This document shows, piece after piece, positions 16,781 through 25,661 of a stretch of DNA of 64,000 bases (position 1 is its first letter; each line of letters opens with the position of its first letter). The notes beneath the pieces are model-generated. The model searched no databases, was not told where the DNA came from, and was given only the letters and a program-made list of their open reading frames with translations. The DNA is taken from assembly GCA_023664775.1 (NCBI GenBank), contig JAMPEW010000010.1:1-64000 (forward strand), given 5' to 3'. The DNA comes from Clostridium sp. (GTDB lineage: Bacteria > Bacillota > Clostridia > Lachnospirales > Lachnospiraceae). Made by a program: the position numbers and the translations under genes.

Positions 16781-18382
16781 TTAATTATTCGTCGCTTCAA
16801 CAAACTGCTCAAGCTGTCTCATTGCCGCACCACTGTCTATCATCTCGTTGGCAATTCTTATTCCCTCGTCAATGGAAACACCCTTAACAATGTGAATGGC
16901 TGCGCCTGCGTTAAGCACTACAACATCCCGCTTTGCTCCTTTCAGCTTTCCCGTAAAGATGTCCTTTATTATCTGTGCATTTTCTTCAGGTGTCCCGCCC
17001 ACAAGTTCAGCCTTATCGCAGCTTGCAATTCCAAACTGCTCAGGACTTATCTCGTAGCGTGTTATCTCTCCGTCCCTAAGCTCACATACAATCGTAGGCG
17101 CGCTCAAGGATATTTCATCAAGGCAGTCCGTTCCATACACAACCATGGCAGCCTTTAAGCCAAGCTTTTTCAGTGCCTCGGCAATCGGCTCTACCAAATC
17201 CTCCTTGTACACGCCAAGAAGCTGGTGGGTATTGCCTGACGGATTTGTAAGAGGTCCAAGTATGTTAAACACAGTAGGCACGCCTATATCCTTTCGCACA
17301 GGTCCCACATATCTCATTGCTGTGTGATATTTTTGCGCAAACATGAAGCATAGGTTTAAGTCCTGCAGTACCTGAGAATTTTTATCAGGCTCAAGCATCA
17401 AATTTACGCCAAGCGCCTCAAGACAATCGGCTGTTCCACACTTACTGGACGCTGCCCTGTTTCCATGCTTTGCAACGGCAATTCCCGCTGCGCTCGTCAC
17501 AAATGATGCGGCAGTTGAGATATTAAATGTATTGGAACGGTCACCGCCTGTTCCCACGATATCTATAACATCCTTTCCATGTCTGTCAACCTTTGTTGCA
17601 AATTTTCTCATGCCCTCAGCACATGCTGAAATTTCCTCGGAGGTCTCACCCTTTATGTGAAGTCCTGTAAGAAATGCGGCAATTTGTGCAGGTGCAGCCT
17701 TACCGCCCATTATCTCATCCATAACCGAAAGTGCTTCCTCCCTGTTAAGGTTTCTGCCATCCGTAACCTTTGCTATCATATCCTTGATTATGAATTTTTC
17801 TTCTTCCTTCTTAATCTTTATATTCAAAAACCGTTCCAAAATCTGCTTTCCGTTCGGCGTAAGAATTGACTCAGGATGAAACTGCACTCCGTATATCGGA
17901 TATTCCACATGCTCAACAGCCATAATCTCATCAGACTCCGTCCTTGCAATCACCTTTAAATTGTCAAGCAGGCTGTCCTTTACCGTTGCCAGCGAATGAT
18001 ACCTTGCCACCTGTATTTTAGGCTCCATTCCGCCAAATATCTTGCTTGTCAAATCAAGGGTTACCATGGAGGTTTTTCCGTGCATCAGCTTATCAGCGTA
18101 CCCTATCGTACCTCCAAAGGCCTCACATATTGCCTGATGTCCGAGGCACACACCCAAAATCGGTATTTTCCCCTTGAAATAATCAACAACACTTTCACAT
18201 ATTCCTGCGTCAGCCGGTCTTCCCGGTCCCGGTGAGAGGATAATATGCGATGGCTCAAGCATCTCAATTTCCTCCAGCGTCATCTCATCATTTCTAATAA
18301 CCTTTATATCTTGATTGATTTCTCCTACCATCTGAAAAAGATTGTAGGAAAAGCTGTCATAATTATCGATCAGTAATATCAT
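16781..18382 (-). CDS. trpGD: Fused anthranilate synthase glutaminase / anthranilate phosphoribosyltransferase
   Basis: A 533-residue bifunctional protein. Residues 1-190 are the class-I glutamine amidotransferase: LSPGPGRP, nucleophile Cys79 in GVCLGHQAI and the His-Glu pair in GVQFHPES. After a short linker, residues about 198-530 are the TrpD domain with DIVGTGGDRSNTFNIST, HGNRAASSKCG and GPLTNPSG. It supplies ammonia to TrpE and then attaches phosphoribose to anthranilate. The fusion couples the first two steps. The start follows GGAGGTAAAAG. Confidence 0.96.
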   Translation of the reverse strand: MILLIDNYDSFSYNLFQMVGEINQDIKVIRNDEMTLEEIEMLEPSHIILSPGPGRPADAGICESVVDYFKGKIPILGVCLGHQAICEAFGGTIGYADKLMHGKTSMVTLDLTSKIFGGMEPKIQVARYHSLATVKDSLLDNLKVIARTESDEIMAVEHVEYPIYGVQFHPESILTPNGKQILERFLNIKIKKEEEKFIIKDMIAKVTDGRNLNREEALSVMDEIMGGKAAPAQIAAFLTGLHIKGETSEEISACAEGMRKFATKVDRHGKDVIDIVGTGGDRSNTFNISTAASFVTSAAGIAVAKHGNRAASSKCGTADCLEALGVNLMLEPDKNSQVLQDLNLCFMFAQKYHTAMRYVGPVRKDIGVPTVFNILGPLTNPSGNTHQLLGVYKEDLVEPIAEALKKLGLKAAMVVYGTDCLDEISLSAPTIVCELRDGEITRYEISPEQFGIASCDKAELVGGTPEENAQIIKDIFTGKLKGAKRDVVVLNAGAAIHIVKGVSIDEGIRIANEMIDSGAAMRQLEQFVEATNN

Positions 18383-18467
18383 TTTCTTTTACCTCCTGCT
18401 TCATTTTCTCTATGTCATTTCCAAATTCTCATGTATCGTCCAAAAAAATCATTTTGGAAAGACAAAA

Positions 18468-19952
18468 TTACATTTCATCCTTGCTCATGTCCTGTGACGC
18501 CTCAATTGCCGTAACAACCGCCTTCGCCTTATTTATGCACTCCTGAAATTCATTCTCAGGAATACTATCCGCTACAATTCCTGCTCCCGACCTTACAAAA
18601 ATCTTCCCGTTTTTCTTGTAGGCAATTCTGATTGCTATGCAGGTGTCAAGGTTTCCGGTAAAGTCGATATATCCTACAGCTCCTCCGTAAATGCCTCGCT
18701 TATTGTTTTCAAGCTCACGTATGATTTCACAGGCTCTTATTTTCGGTGCTCCCGATAATGTTCCTGCCGGCAAAACCGCATCCACGGCATCAAGGGCGCA
18801 TTTATCCTCCCTGATTTCGCCCCGTACCGTCGAGCCGATATGCATAACGTGAGAATATCTCTCAACGGACATATATTTCTCAACCTTTACCGAGCCAAAC
18901 CTACTAATTCTTCCAAGATCATTTCTTCCAAGGTCAACAAGCATGTTGTGCTCTGCACGCTCCTTCTCGTCCGTGAGAAGTCCTCTCTCAAAATCCCTGT
19001 CCTCCTTAGCCGTTGTTCCCCTCGGTCTTGTTCCTGCAAGGGGGAATGTATGAAGCACGCCATCCTCAAGCTTTACAAGCGTTTCCGGTGATGCTCCTGC
19101 AACCTCTATCTCATCACCGCTGAAATAAAACATGTACGGCGACGGGTTTATCGTCCTTAGCACCCTGTAAGTATCAAGCAGGCTTCCCTCAAAATCTGCC
19201 TCCAATCGGTTTGACAGCACAACCTGAAAGATATCGCCCTCGTATATGTACTTCTTTGCACGATTCACCATGCCGCAAAACTGCTCCTTGTCAAACAGCT
19301 TTCTAAACTCAGATTTCAGCTTCGGGCTTTCTACCTTTTCTTCCTCCCCATTTCTTACAAGCTCTATTATGCCGTCTATTTCCTCAATCGCCTTTGCATA
19401 ATTTTCCGAAATGTTATCGGTCTTTGCATTTACAATAATAATCATCTTCTGCTTTTCATTGTCAAATGCAATTACCTTGTCAAAGAGCATAAGGTCAACG
19501 TCATTAAAGCCCTCCGTGTCGCAAGCTTCCTGATTAAGCTTTGGCTCGTTGTACTTTATATAGTCGTAAGCAAAATATCCTACAAGCCCGCCTGTAAATG
19601 ACGGCATGCCCTCTATTTTCGGGCTTTTGTACTCCCCTAGAATTTTGTTTATGTAATCTCTTGGGTGCGTGGTTTTTTCCTCCGTTATCACGCTTCCGTT
19701 TACATCCGTTATTTTTATGGCTCCGTTTATGCAGGTCACACAAAGCTTTGGCATGTAACCAAGAAATGTGTATCTTCCCCACCGTTTTTGATTTTCCACG
19801 CTCTCAAGCATGTAACAGTGTCCGCTTACCTTTTTCAGCTTGCGAAGCACCTGTATCGGCGTCGTAAAATCTGAATAAATTTCCTTGCAGACCGGAATTA
19901 CCTTATAATTTTTTGCAAGATGCATTGCTGTGTCTAAAGTTGGATTAATCAT
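18468..19952 (-). CDS. trpE: Anthranilate synthase component I
   Basis: A 494-residue chorismate-binding enzyme that makes anthranilate from chorismate and ammonia. The LLES-like feedback site (CYMLESVENQ near residue 50), GGLVGYFAYDYI, and the catalytic C-terminal motifs PLAGTRPRG, DEKERAEHNMLVDLGRNDLGR and GTLSGAPKIRA are visible. The Met at 19952 lies behind AAGGAGGTAAAAAA; the frame remains open upstream into the leader but that extension is not coding. It is the first gene of the trp operon and is preceded by a T-box leader. Confidence 0.96.
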   Translation of the reverse strand: MINPTLDTAMHLAKNYKVIPVCKEIYSDFTTPIQVLRKLKKVSGHCYMLESVENQKRWGRYTFLGYMPKLCVTCINGAIKITDVNGSVITEEKTTHPRDYINKILGEYKSPKIEGMPSFTGGLVGYFAYDYIKYNEPKLNQEACDTEGFNDVDLMLFDKVIAFDNEKQKMIIIVNAKTDNISENYAKAIEEIDGIIELVRNGEEEKVESPKLKSEFRKLFDKEQFCGMVNRAKKYIYEGDIFQVVLSNRLEADFEGSLLDTYRVLRTINPSPYMFYFSGDEIEVAGASPETLVKLEDGVLHTFPLAGTRPRGTTAKEDRDFERGLLTDEKERAEHNMLVDLGRNDLGRISRFGSVKVEKYMSVERYSHVMHIGSTVRGEIREDKCALDAVDAVLPAGTLSGAPKIRACEIIRELENNKRGIYGGAVGYIDFTGNLDTCIAIRIAYKKNGKIFVRSGAGIVADSIPENEFQECINKAKAVVTAIEASQDMSKDEM

Positions 19953-19995
19953 TTTTTTACCTCCTTTTTTGAACCAAACTAAATTCATATAAAAC

Positions 19996-20277
19996 AAAAA
20001 AGTCCCTGACATATGTCAAGGACGGATAAACAGTTCCGCGGTGCCACCTTGTTTCATAGATAAAATCTATGCCCTTACGAAGTACAAATATACCTCCTGC
20101 AACTAACGTATGCGAACGTCATGGAATACTCGGATCAGCTCCTTTGACCATGCCCTCAGTGGTCCATTTGCCATACTGCGTTCTATCGGGCTCTCAGCCG
20201 CCCCCGACTCTCTGTGAGTGCACATATAACGTTATCTCCACGTCATAGGTTTCAGTGAACCTTATTCAATTAAGACA
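19996..20277 (-). promoter_or_regulatory. T-box riboswitch leader of the trp operon
   Basis: The minus strand carries the T-box core AAGGTGGCACCGCGGAAC (around 20034-20051), which pairs with the uncharged tRNA acceptor end. It is followed by an intrinsic terminator GTCCTTGAC/GTCAGGGAC (20002-20023) with a U run at 19996-20001. The long upstream part folds into the expected Stem I and Stem II region. The specifier codon is presumed to be Trp UGG because the leader precedes trpE; one UGG followed by A lies at 20164-20166, but I could not prove it sits in the specifier loop. Confidence 0.92.
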
Positions 20278-20283
20278 TACTTT

Positions 20284-20311
20284 ATTATATACGCTTCTGA
20301 AAATATGTCAA
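20284..20311 (-). promoter_or_regulatory. trp operon promoter
   Basis: On the minus strand a perfect TTGACA (complement 20306-20311) and a perfect TATAAT (complement 20284-20289) are separated by 16 bp. The predicted start, near 20277, opens the T-box leader. The strong promoter fits control mainly by transcription attenuation. Confidence 0.8.
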
Positions 20312-20320
20312 CAAAAAATT

Positions 20321-20782
20321 TTACAGCTTTAATATTTTTTCATTTATAAAGCTTTTTATCCTTGAGGTTCTCCTGTATGCATTTATTGTATATGTACCAT
20401 TGGCGGTATAGGTTGCCTTTATTGTCACGGAAACCGGTCCCTGCTCTCCCTGCCAATTAAATTGCTCCAATTGATGCTCCCCCTTTTCCAGCTCTAGCTC
20501 CTTAATATCCTTGCCATTTTGTGAAAACACGACCATCGCCTTTCCCTCCGATACAGTTACCGTTCCTAATACATAATACTCATAGCCCTTTTTATCTGCA
20601 TCGGCAAAATTTATTTTTTGCGTATTTGAGTCAATGCTGTCATCCAGCTTCATAATATTAAGCTCACCGCTTTCATCCGAAAACATATACCAATCGGTTT
20701 TTTTGAACATAATCACACCCATCACTGCCGCTAAAAGCAGTACAGCCGCCACCCCAATTACAAGCATCATTTTTTTGCTCAT
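20321..20782 (-). CDS. Small single-pass membrane protein, unknown function
   Basis: A 153-residue protein with one N-terminal hydrophobic helix (residues 5-24) and an extracytoplasmic beta-rich domain. Residues about 65-140 (YYVLGTVTVSEGKAMVVFSQNG, then SVTIKATYTANGTYTINAYR) look like a small Ig-like sandwich. The strong ribosome binding site AAGGAGG precedes the start. The stop is about ten bases from the -35 of the trp promoter. I do not recognise a family. Confidence 0.6.
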   Translation of the reverse strand: MSKKMMLVIGVAAVLLLAAVMGVIMFKKTDWYMFSDESGELNIMKLDDSIDSNTQKINFADADKKGYEYYVLGTVTVSEGKAMVVFSQNGKDIKELELEKGEHQLEQFNWQGEQGPVSVTIKATYTANGTYTINAYRRTSRIKSFINEKILKL

Positions 20783-20960
20783 GCATCGTCCCTCCTTTTT
20801 ATCCTATAACCGTGAGCCAAACTCTGCTTTTGCAAATATTCGTTATACAATACAAAATCGTAAGTTCTGCTCATCTTTATTATTATGACAAAAAATAAAA
20901 GTATGCAAGACGGTTAAGCAAGTTATAAAATACTCTTAATACATTCTTAAAAAATAAAAA

Positions 20961-20994
20961 GGGCTGCCGCACTAAATCCTGCATGCAGCAGCCC
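20961..20994 (-). terminator. Orphan terminator-like hairpin
   Basis: GGGCTGCCGCA (20961-20971) pairs with TGCAGCAGCCC (20984-20994), with one G-U pair. A run of T follows on the minus strand (complement of 20946-20960), which makes it an intrinsic terminator in that direction. No gene lies upstream on the minus strand within about 1.2 kb, so what it terminates is unclear. It shares its core with the other GGCTG hairpins of the window. Confidence 0.6.
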
Positions 20995-21444
20995 AAGGTT
21001 CACGTGAAATCCTTTTATATGAAATTCTACCGGAGCATTTACCGATACAATTCATCTTTTTATTGTGGACTTTATATCAACATCTTCCCAAGATTAAATA
21101 AAGCTTATCATTTATATGTAAATCTCCCCTAAAATATATATTAATGATAAACTCCTCATTTCATCCACGGTCGTACCTGATTGTGATTGCACCGTAAATA
21201 AAAGTTTTCACTTTCTAGTTTTAATTAAACCTAGTATAATTTTAGCGTAGAATTCCATTTTCAACCATTTCGCCGAAAACGGTCTAGTCATATTTTTATA
21301 TGACAGTTTAAATTTAATATTTTTTATGGCAAAAGTCCTAACCAAATTTTGCCATTTTTTAGTTTACTTTAAATAAAATGGCTTTGTTTTCGGCTGCATC
21401 TAAATTGTTAAACCAATTATCTTTATCGAAAGGTGGTTCTTGTT
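20995..21444 (+). promoter_or_regulatory. Promoter and attenuator-like leader of the XRE/S24 regulator
   Basis: This gene-free stretch has a consensus TATAAT at 21235-21240 facing the downstream regulator; its -35 (TTTCTA, 17 bp upstream) is poor. The resulting leader is about 200 bases. Inside it ATGGCAAAA (21326-21334) pairs perfectly with TTTTGCCAT (21347-21355), and a T run follows immediately. This is terminator-like and could act as an attenuator, or the inverted repeat could be an operator for the adjacent repressor. On the minus strand only very short frames exist. Confidence 0.45.
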
Positions 21445-22188
21445 ATGACAAAAAGACAAATTGTGGATAACTTTGCTGCCAATATCGAAATTGAACGTGC
21501 AAAATTAGGATTAACGCAATTAGAAATGGCTCAAAAATTGGAAATGTCTTTATCTTCGTATAAAAACATGATTAACGGAATTTCCGCCAACATACCTATT
21601 TATGTCGCACTTCTTGTATATATGATTACAGGAAAACAGTTCTTTGAATTATGCGGCTACATTACTCCCGAAATACAGCTAATGATAGATTTTTGCAAGC
21701 TTCCCAAATACAGACAGAAAGCTATTATGTCATTGGTGAGCCTCGAAGCGGAGCTTTCTATGGATGGCTGTAAATTAACTTCCAAATCAGAGAAAAACCT
21801 CATTCCACTTTATACTTTTACCGGTAACATGACTGACGGAATGATATATGACAGCACAAACATACAGCCCTTTAACATAGGAGAATATAAACAAATATAC
21901 GGCGACTTAATTGATTGCGCAATAAAAATAACTTCAAATCATTTACACCCTGTATATCATTCAGGTGATATTCTACTCGTCCACTGTGTATCACCAAGAG
22001 ATGGCGACACCGGCATATTTATAAACAGGGAGGACGGCAGAGTCTATATACGCAAGCTAAGACAGACAAGTCCCGTTCAGCTTATTCCCATAAACGGCAA
22101 TGGTAAAATTATATACGTAGATGATCAAGAGCCAAAAGAAATGAAGAAGTGGATAAAATTTGGACACGTTATTACAAAGATACGGTAG
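21445..22188 (+). CDS. XRE-family regulator with degenerate S24 (LexA/CI-like) domain
   Basis: A 247-residue transcription factor. Residues about 8-60 form a helix-turn-helix (RAKLGLTQLEMAQKLEMSLSSYKNMING). The C-terminal ~95 residues follow the S24 repressor fold: HPVYHSGDILLVHCVSPRDGDTGIFINREDGRVYIRKLRQ. In self-cleaving members the P of this motif is preceded by Ser-Met-x and the later VKRL carries the catalytic Lys; here those positions read His-Leu-His and Arg, so RecA-stimulated autocleavage is unlikely. ATG at 21445 lies behind AAAGGTGG. It stands alone and probably regulates itself or distant genes. Confidence 0.75.
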   Translation: MTKRQIVDNFAANIEIERAKLGLTQLEMAQKLEMSLSSYKNMINGISANIPIYVALLVYMITGKQFFELCGYITPEIQLMIDFCKLPKYRQKAIMSLVSLEAELSMDGCKLTSKSEKNLIPLYTFTGNMTDGMIYDSTNIQPFNIGEYKQIYGDLIDCAIKITSNHLHPVYHSGDILLVHCVSPRDGDTGIFINREDGRVYIRKLRQTSPVQLIPINGNGKIIYVDDQEPKEMKKWIKFGHVITKIR

Positions 22189-22194
22189 CATTTG

Positions 22195-22244
22195 ATGGGC
22201 TGTCGCAGTAAAGATACCTATATTCTCCTACTGCGACAGCCCAT
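22195..22244. terminator. Perfect 16-bp hairpin between convergent genes
   Basis: ATGGGCTGTCGCAGTA (22195-22210) is exactly complementary to TACTGCGACAGCCCAT (22229-22244). It lies between the convergent regulator gene and azlD and touches the azlD stop codon. Its core is the same GGCTGTCGCA seen elsewhere. It lacks a long U tract in either direction, so the terminator role is inferred from position and strength. Confidence 0.65.
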
Positions 22245-22555
22245 TAAATAATCAGCTCAAGGATAAACACCACAAGACATGCCGAGGCAGAAACGCAAAA
22301 CAAGCTCTGCTTTTTCCACGCTAAAAACATTGCAACCAGCATGCCCGCCCACCCCGCAGCGATACTATCTGTTGCATACAGAATTGACGGAAAGGTCATA
22401 ACTGCAAGGGTAACATATGGCATGTAATATAAAAAAGAACGGATATGCCTGTTTTTGATTTCCTTTTTAATCAGGGTAAGGGGCAGGACACGAATAAGAT
22501 ATGTGACCGCCGCCATGACAAGTATATAAATGTAAATATTATTCTGCACCGGCAT
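22244..22555 (-). CDS. azlD: AzlD-type branched-chain amino acid exporter subunit
   Basis: A 103-residue, four-helix membrane protein of the AzlD family. It starts behind GGAGGAG, and its TYLIRVLPLTLI and MPYVTLAVMTFPSILY segments fit the family. It is the small partner of AzlC and overlaps the azlC 3' end by 17 bases, so the pair is translationally coupled. The family exports leucine, isoleucine, valine or analogues. Confidence 0.88.
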   Translation of the reverse strand: MPVQNNIYIYILVMAAVTYLIRVLPLTLIKKEIKNRHIRSFLYYMPYVTLAVMTFPSILYATDSIAAGWAGMLVAMFLAWKKQSLFCVSASACLVVFILELII

Positions 22556-23252
22556 ACTCCTCCTCTATCGGAAATAAAAATGCCGCAGCCATGGAAATAA
22601 CAACGGTCAGAATAATAACCCGCATACCTGAGGAAATACCTTTCAGTATGGGAGCAGCCGAGAACACATAGCTTGCCGCCATGGAAAGCACAACAAGAAG
22701 TGCAATATTTTTATTGTCCCTTGCAGGCGGTATAATCACAGCAAGAAACATTCCATACAAGGCAATGCTTAACGCACTTATTATATTGGCTGGCAGGACA
22801 GCGCCCAAAACGACCCCGAAGCATGTCCCTAAAGCCCATGCAGGAATGGCAAGGCTCATGGCGCCATACATATAAAATGGGTTTAATTTTTCAGGCACTG
22901 ACACGGAAATTCCAAATATCTCATCTGTTACGCCGCCGCCCATGATAAGACGATGCAGCATCCCCACCCTCGTATCTATTTTCTGTGACAATGCACAGGA
23001 CATCAAAAGATAACGCAAATTAATGACCGCCTGCATAACTGCCATTTCCAAATATGTAGAGCCTGCACATATAGCAGATATTGCTGCAAACTCGCCCGCA
23101 GATGTACTGTTTGTCAGGCTCATAAGCGTTGCCTGAAATGCAGTAAGCCCCGCCTTTTTTGCCGCAATGCCAAGCGTAAACGACACGGCAAAATAACCAA
23201 GGGCAATTGGAATGCCATCCCGAAGTCCTTTTTTATAACTATTACGATTCAT
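22539..23252 (-). CDS. azlC: AzlC-type branched-chain amino acid permease
   Basis: A 237-residue membrane protein with about seven helices. GLRDGIPIALGYFAVSFTLGI, the STSAGEFAAI segment and RYLLMSCALSQKI are characteristic of AzlC/YgaZ. It forms an amino-acid exporter with AzlD. ATG at 23252 was preferred over a GTG at 23264, although its ribosome binding site (AGGA, three bases away) is close. It lies 23 bases downstream of the aldolase gene, so the three genes may form one transcript. Confidence 0.88.
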   Translation of the reverse strand: MNRNSYKKGLRDGIPIALGYFAVSFTLGIAAKKAGLTAFQATLMSLTNSTSAGEFAAISAICAGSTYLEMAVMQAVINLRYLLMSCALSQKIDTRVGMLHRLIMGGGVTDEIFGISVSVPEKLNPFYMYGAMSLAIPAWALGTCFGVVLGAVLPANIISALSIALYGMFLAVIIPPARDNKNIALLVVLSMAASYVFSAAPILKGISSGMRVIILTVVISMAAAFLFPIEEEYAGAE

Positions 23253-23275
23253 AATCCTAATCACATTCTGTTATT

Positions 23276-24241
23276 TTACTCGTATATCTCCTTGTAAAAC
23301 TCTGCGTAATCCTTTCTCTTATCCTTTGTAAACTGAATGGCAGTTCTCGGATGCTGATTGAGCAGACCAGTCAGAAGATACTGTATGTCATATCCCCATA
23401 CGATGCCGTCCTCCACAAGCGAAACCATATTCTCCTCAATAAACTTAATTACAGGATAAACATCATATTTTGGATTTTTCAGGAAGCCGAGCAAAAGCTC
23501 CATTGCACAGTTGCCTGCACCTCTGCCCATGGCAAGATACGTTCCGTCAAGCCAGTCAACGCCGTCTCCACATGCCTCAATTGTATTTGCAAATGCAAGC
23601 TGTTGATTATTATGGGCATGAACACCAACCTTTTTGCCATATTTCGCCGCAAACTCCAGATACAAATCCGCAATTCTTGCCATCTGCTCAGGATAAATTG
23701 ACCCAAAGCTGTCTACGATGTAAATAACGTCCACTGGCGTTTTCCCCAGCATATCAAGGGCAACCTTCATGTCCTCCTCCTGAGCATGTGAAATTGCCAT
23801 AATGTTGCAGCTTGTCTCATATCCCTTTTTTGCAGCATCCTCTATCATGTCAATTGCATCAGGAAGCTGATGTATGTAAGCGGCAACTCTTACAAGGTCA
23901 ACAGGCGAATTTGCCTTTTGGTCGAAATCATTTTTATCATGTCTTCCTATGTCTGCCATAATGGCAAGCTTTAGGTCAGTGTCATTTTCACCGACAATTT
24001 CCCTGATATGGTCGTCGGCACAAAACTTCCACTTGCCGAATTTTGACTCGTCAAAAACCTTTTTGGAGGCACGGTAGCCCATCTCCATATAATCAACACC
24101 AGCCTCAATATTTGCCTTATATAAGTTTTTTACAAAATCATCCGTAAAATAAAAATCATTTACCAATCCGCCGTCACGAAGCGTTGCATCGACGACCTTT
24201 ATACTTTTTCTGTAATCAAGCAGTTTTGAAACCTCTTTCAT
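23276..24241 (-). CDS. DmpG/HMGL-like aldolase catalytic-domain protein
   Basis: A 321-residue TIM-barrel protein related to 4-hydroxy-2-oxovalerate aldolase and the HMG-CoA lyase / isopropylmalate synthase superfamily. VVDATLRDGGLVNDFYF carries the metal-binding Asp and catalytic Arg, and GVHAHNNQQLAFANTI provides the two metal-binding His residues. MGRGAGNCAMELLL closes the barrel. The dehydrogenase partner of true DmpG is not nearby, so the substrate is unknown. The Met at 24241 lies behind AAAGGAAT; an upstream Met at 24259 does not. Neighbouring azlCD may hint at branched-chain keto-acid chemistry, a weak inference. Confidence 0.8.
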   Translation of the reverse strand: MKEVSKLLDYRKSIKVVDATLRDGGLVNDFYFTDDFVKNLYKANIEAGVDYMEMGYRASKKVFDESKFGKWKFCADDHIREIVGENDTDLKLAIMADIGRHDKNDFDQKANSPVDLVRVAAYIHQLPDAIDMIEDAAKKGYETSCNIMAISHAQEEDMKVALDMLGKTPVDVIYIVDSFGSIYPEQMARIADLYLEFAAKYGKKVGVHAHNNQQLAFANTIEACGDGVDWLDGTYLAMGRGAGNCAMELLLGFLKNPKYDVYPVIKFIEENMVSLVEDGIVWGYDIQYLLTGLLNQHPRTAIQFTKDKRKDYAEFYKEIYE

Positions 24242-24302
24242 AATAGTAATTCCTTTCAATTTGTTTTTTCTTTACCACGTTAAGGCGGCAAAGAAACTAT
24301 AG

Positions 24303-25427
24303 TTATTCGTACCTCTCGGCAACACTTTTCAGATGCTCAATAATCGGCAGATGCTGTGGACATACGTTCTCACACTGTCCACATGCTACACAGGCTGACG
24401 CTTTTCCAAAGCTTTGTGACACAAGCTGATAATTTGAAAGATTTGCCGTCCAGCCCTTATCTTCAGCCTCACGCATATCCTCATTATACATGGAAAAATA
24501 CTGTGGTATCGCTATCTTCATCGGACAGCCCTCCGTACAGTAGGAGCAGGCAGTACAAGGAACGGCAGTCTGTGCGTTTATAATATCAGCCACCTTGAAG
24601 CAAAGTGCCTTTTCCTCCTCACTCATAGGCTTAAAATCTTCCATATAGCTTAAATTATCCTGCATCTGCTCCATGCTGCTCATGCCCGAAAGCACCATCA
24701 TTACATTGTCAAGCGATGCCGCAAAACGAACAGCCCATGATGCAATAGAAGCGTCAGGGTTATAATCCTTCAACAGCTTTTCTGCCTCATCAGGAAGCTT
24801 TGCAAGCGTGCCTCCCTTAACAGGCTCCATGATAATAACAGGAATGTCATGCTTTTTTGCTATCTCATAGCATGCACGTGAATGAATCCACTCACTTTCC
24901 CAATCAAGATAATTTATCTGAAGCTGTACAAACTCCATATCAGAGTGCTTTGTCAGTATCTCGTCAAGAAGTGCAGGGGTATCGTGGAAGGATAAACCCA
25001 TATGCTTTACAAGTCCCTGCTTTTTCTTATCACGAAGCCAATTAAAGCAGTCGAACTGCTCATATTTCGGGTAGCTTCCTGCGTCAACGCCATGAATGAG
25101 ATAATAGTCAAAATATCCAGCCCCCGTATTTTCAAGCTGTGCATTGAAAACCTTATCCCTGTCCTCAAGGGAATCAAAAAATCCACTGTGAAGCTTTGTC
25201 GCCAAAGTATATTTATCCCTTGGATAACGGTCAACTAAGGCTTCCTTTGCCGCCTTTTCACTTGCAAAGCCGCAATACATCCATGCAGTGTCAAAATATG
25301 TAAATCCCTTTTCAATAAAGGCATCTACCATTCTTTTTGTTTCCTCCAAGTCAATACCTGCCGCATCATTCTTGTCAAGCAGCGGAAGCCGCATTAACCC
25401 AAAGCCTAACTTTTTTTCATTATTCAT
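24303..25427 (-). CDS. Aldo/keto reductase with C-terminal double [4Fe-4S] ferredoxin domain
   Basis: A 374-residue cytoplasmic oxidoreductase. The N-terminal 280 residues are an aldo/keto reductase barrel with the tetrad Asp and Tyr in FDTAWMYCG, Lys in LATKLH and His in YLIHGVD. The C-terminus has two ferredoxin clusters, CTACSYCTEGCP and CVACGQCENVCP. This AKR-ferredoxin fusion is common in anaerobic Clostridia and may let ferredoxin electrons feed carbonyl reduction. No metabolic partner lies next to it. About 230 bases upstream are gene-free and show no clear signal. Confidence 0.92.
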   Translation of the reverse strand: MNNEKKLGFGLMRLPLLDKNDAAGIDLEETKRMVDAFIEKGFTYFDTAWMYCGFASEKAAKEALVDRYPRDKYTLATKLHSGFFDSLEDRDKVFNAQLENTGAGYFDYYLIHGVDAGSYPKYEQFDCFNWLRDKKKQGLVKHMGLSFHDTPALLDEILTKHSDMEFVQLQINYLDWESEWIHSRACYEIAKKHDIPVIIMEPVKGGTLAKLPDEAEKLLKDYNPDASIASWAVRFAASLDNVMMVLSGMSSMEQMQDNLSYMEDFKPMSEEEKALCFKVADIINAQTAVPCTACSYCTEGCPMKIAIPQYFSMYNEDMREAEDKGWTANLSNYQLVSQSFGKASACVACGQCENVCPQHLPIIEHLKSVAERYE

Positions 25428-25661
25428 ATCTACTCCAATCTGCTGTAAGCATATACTTACAGCGCTTTTAATACTTCCCCTTGTTTCATACTATACAATA
25501 TACAGTAAATATATGTAAAATACAATCTGATTTTTCCATCATTCATACCTATAACCTTCCAGTCAAAATCAGACTTAAAGCCAATCACGCCTATCGAATT
25601 GCAACAGACGATGCTTTAAAGTGTCCCATAACAAAAGCCTGACGAAACACAATTGATATGC

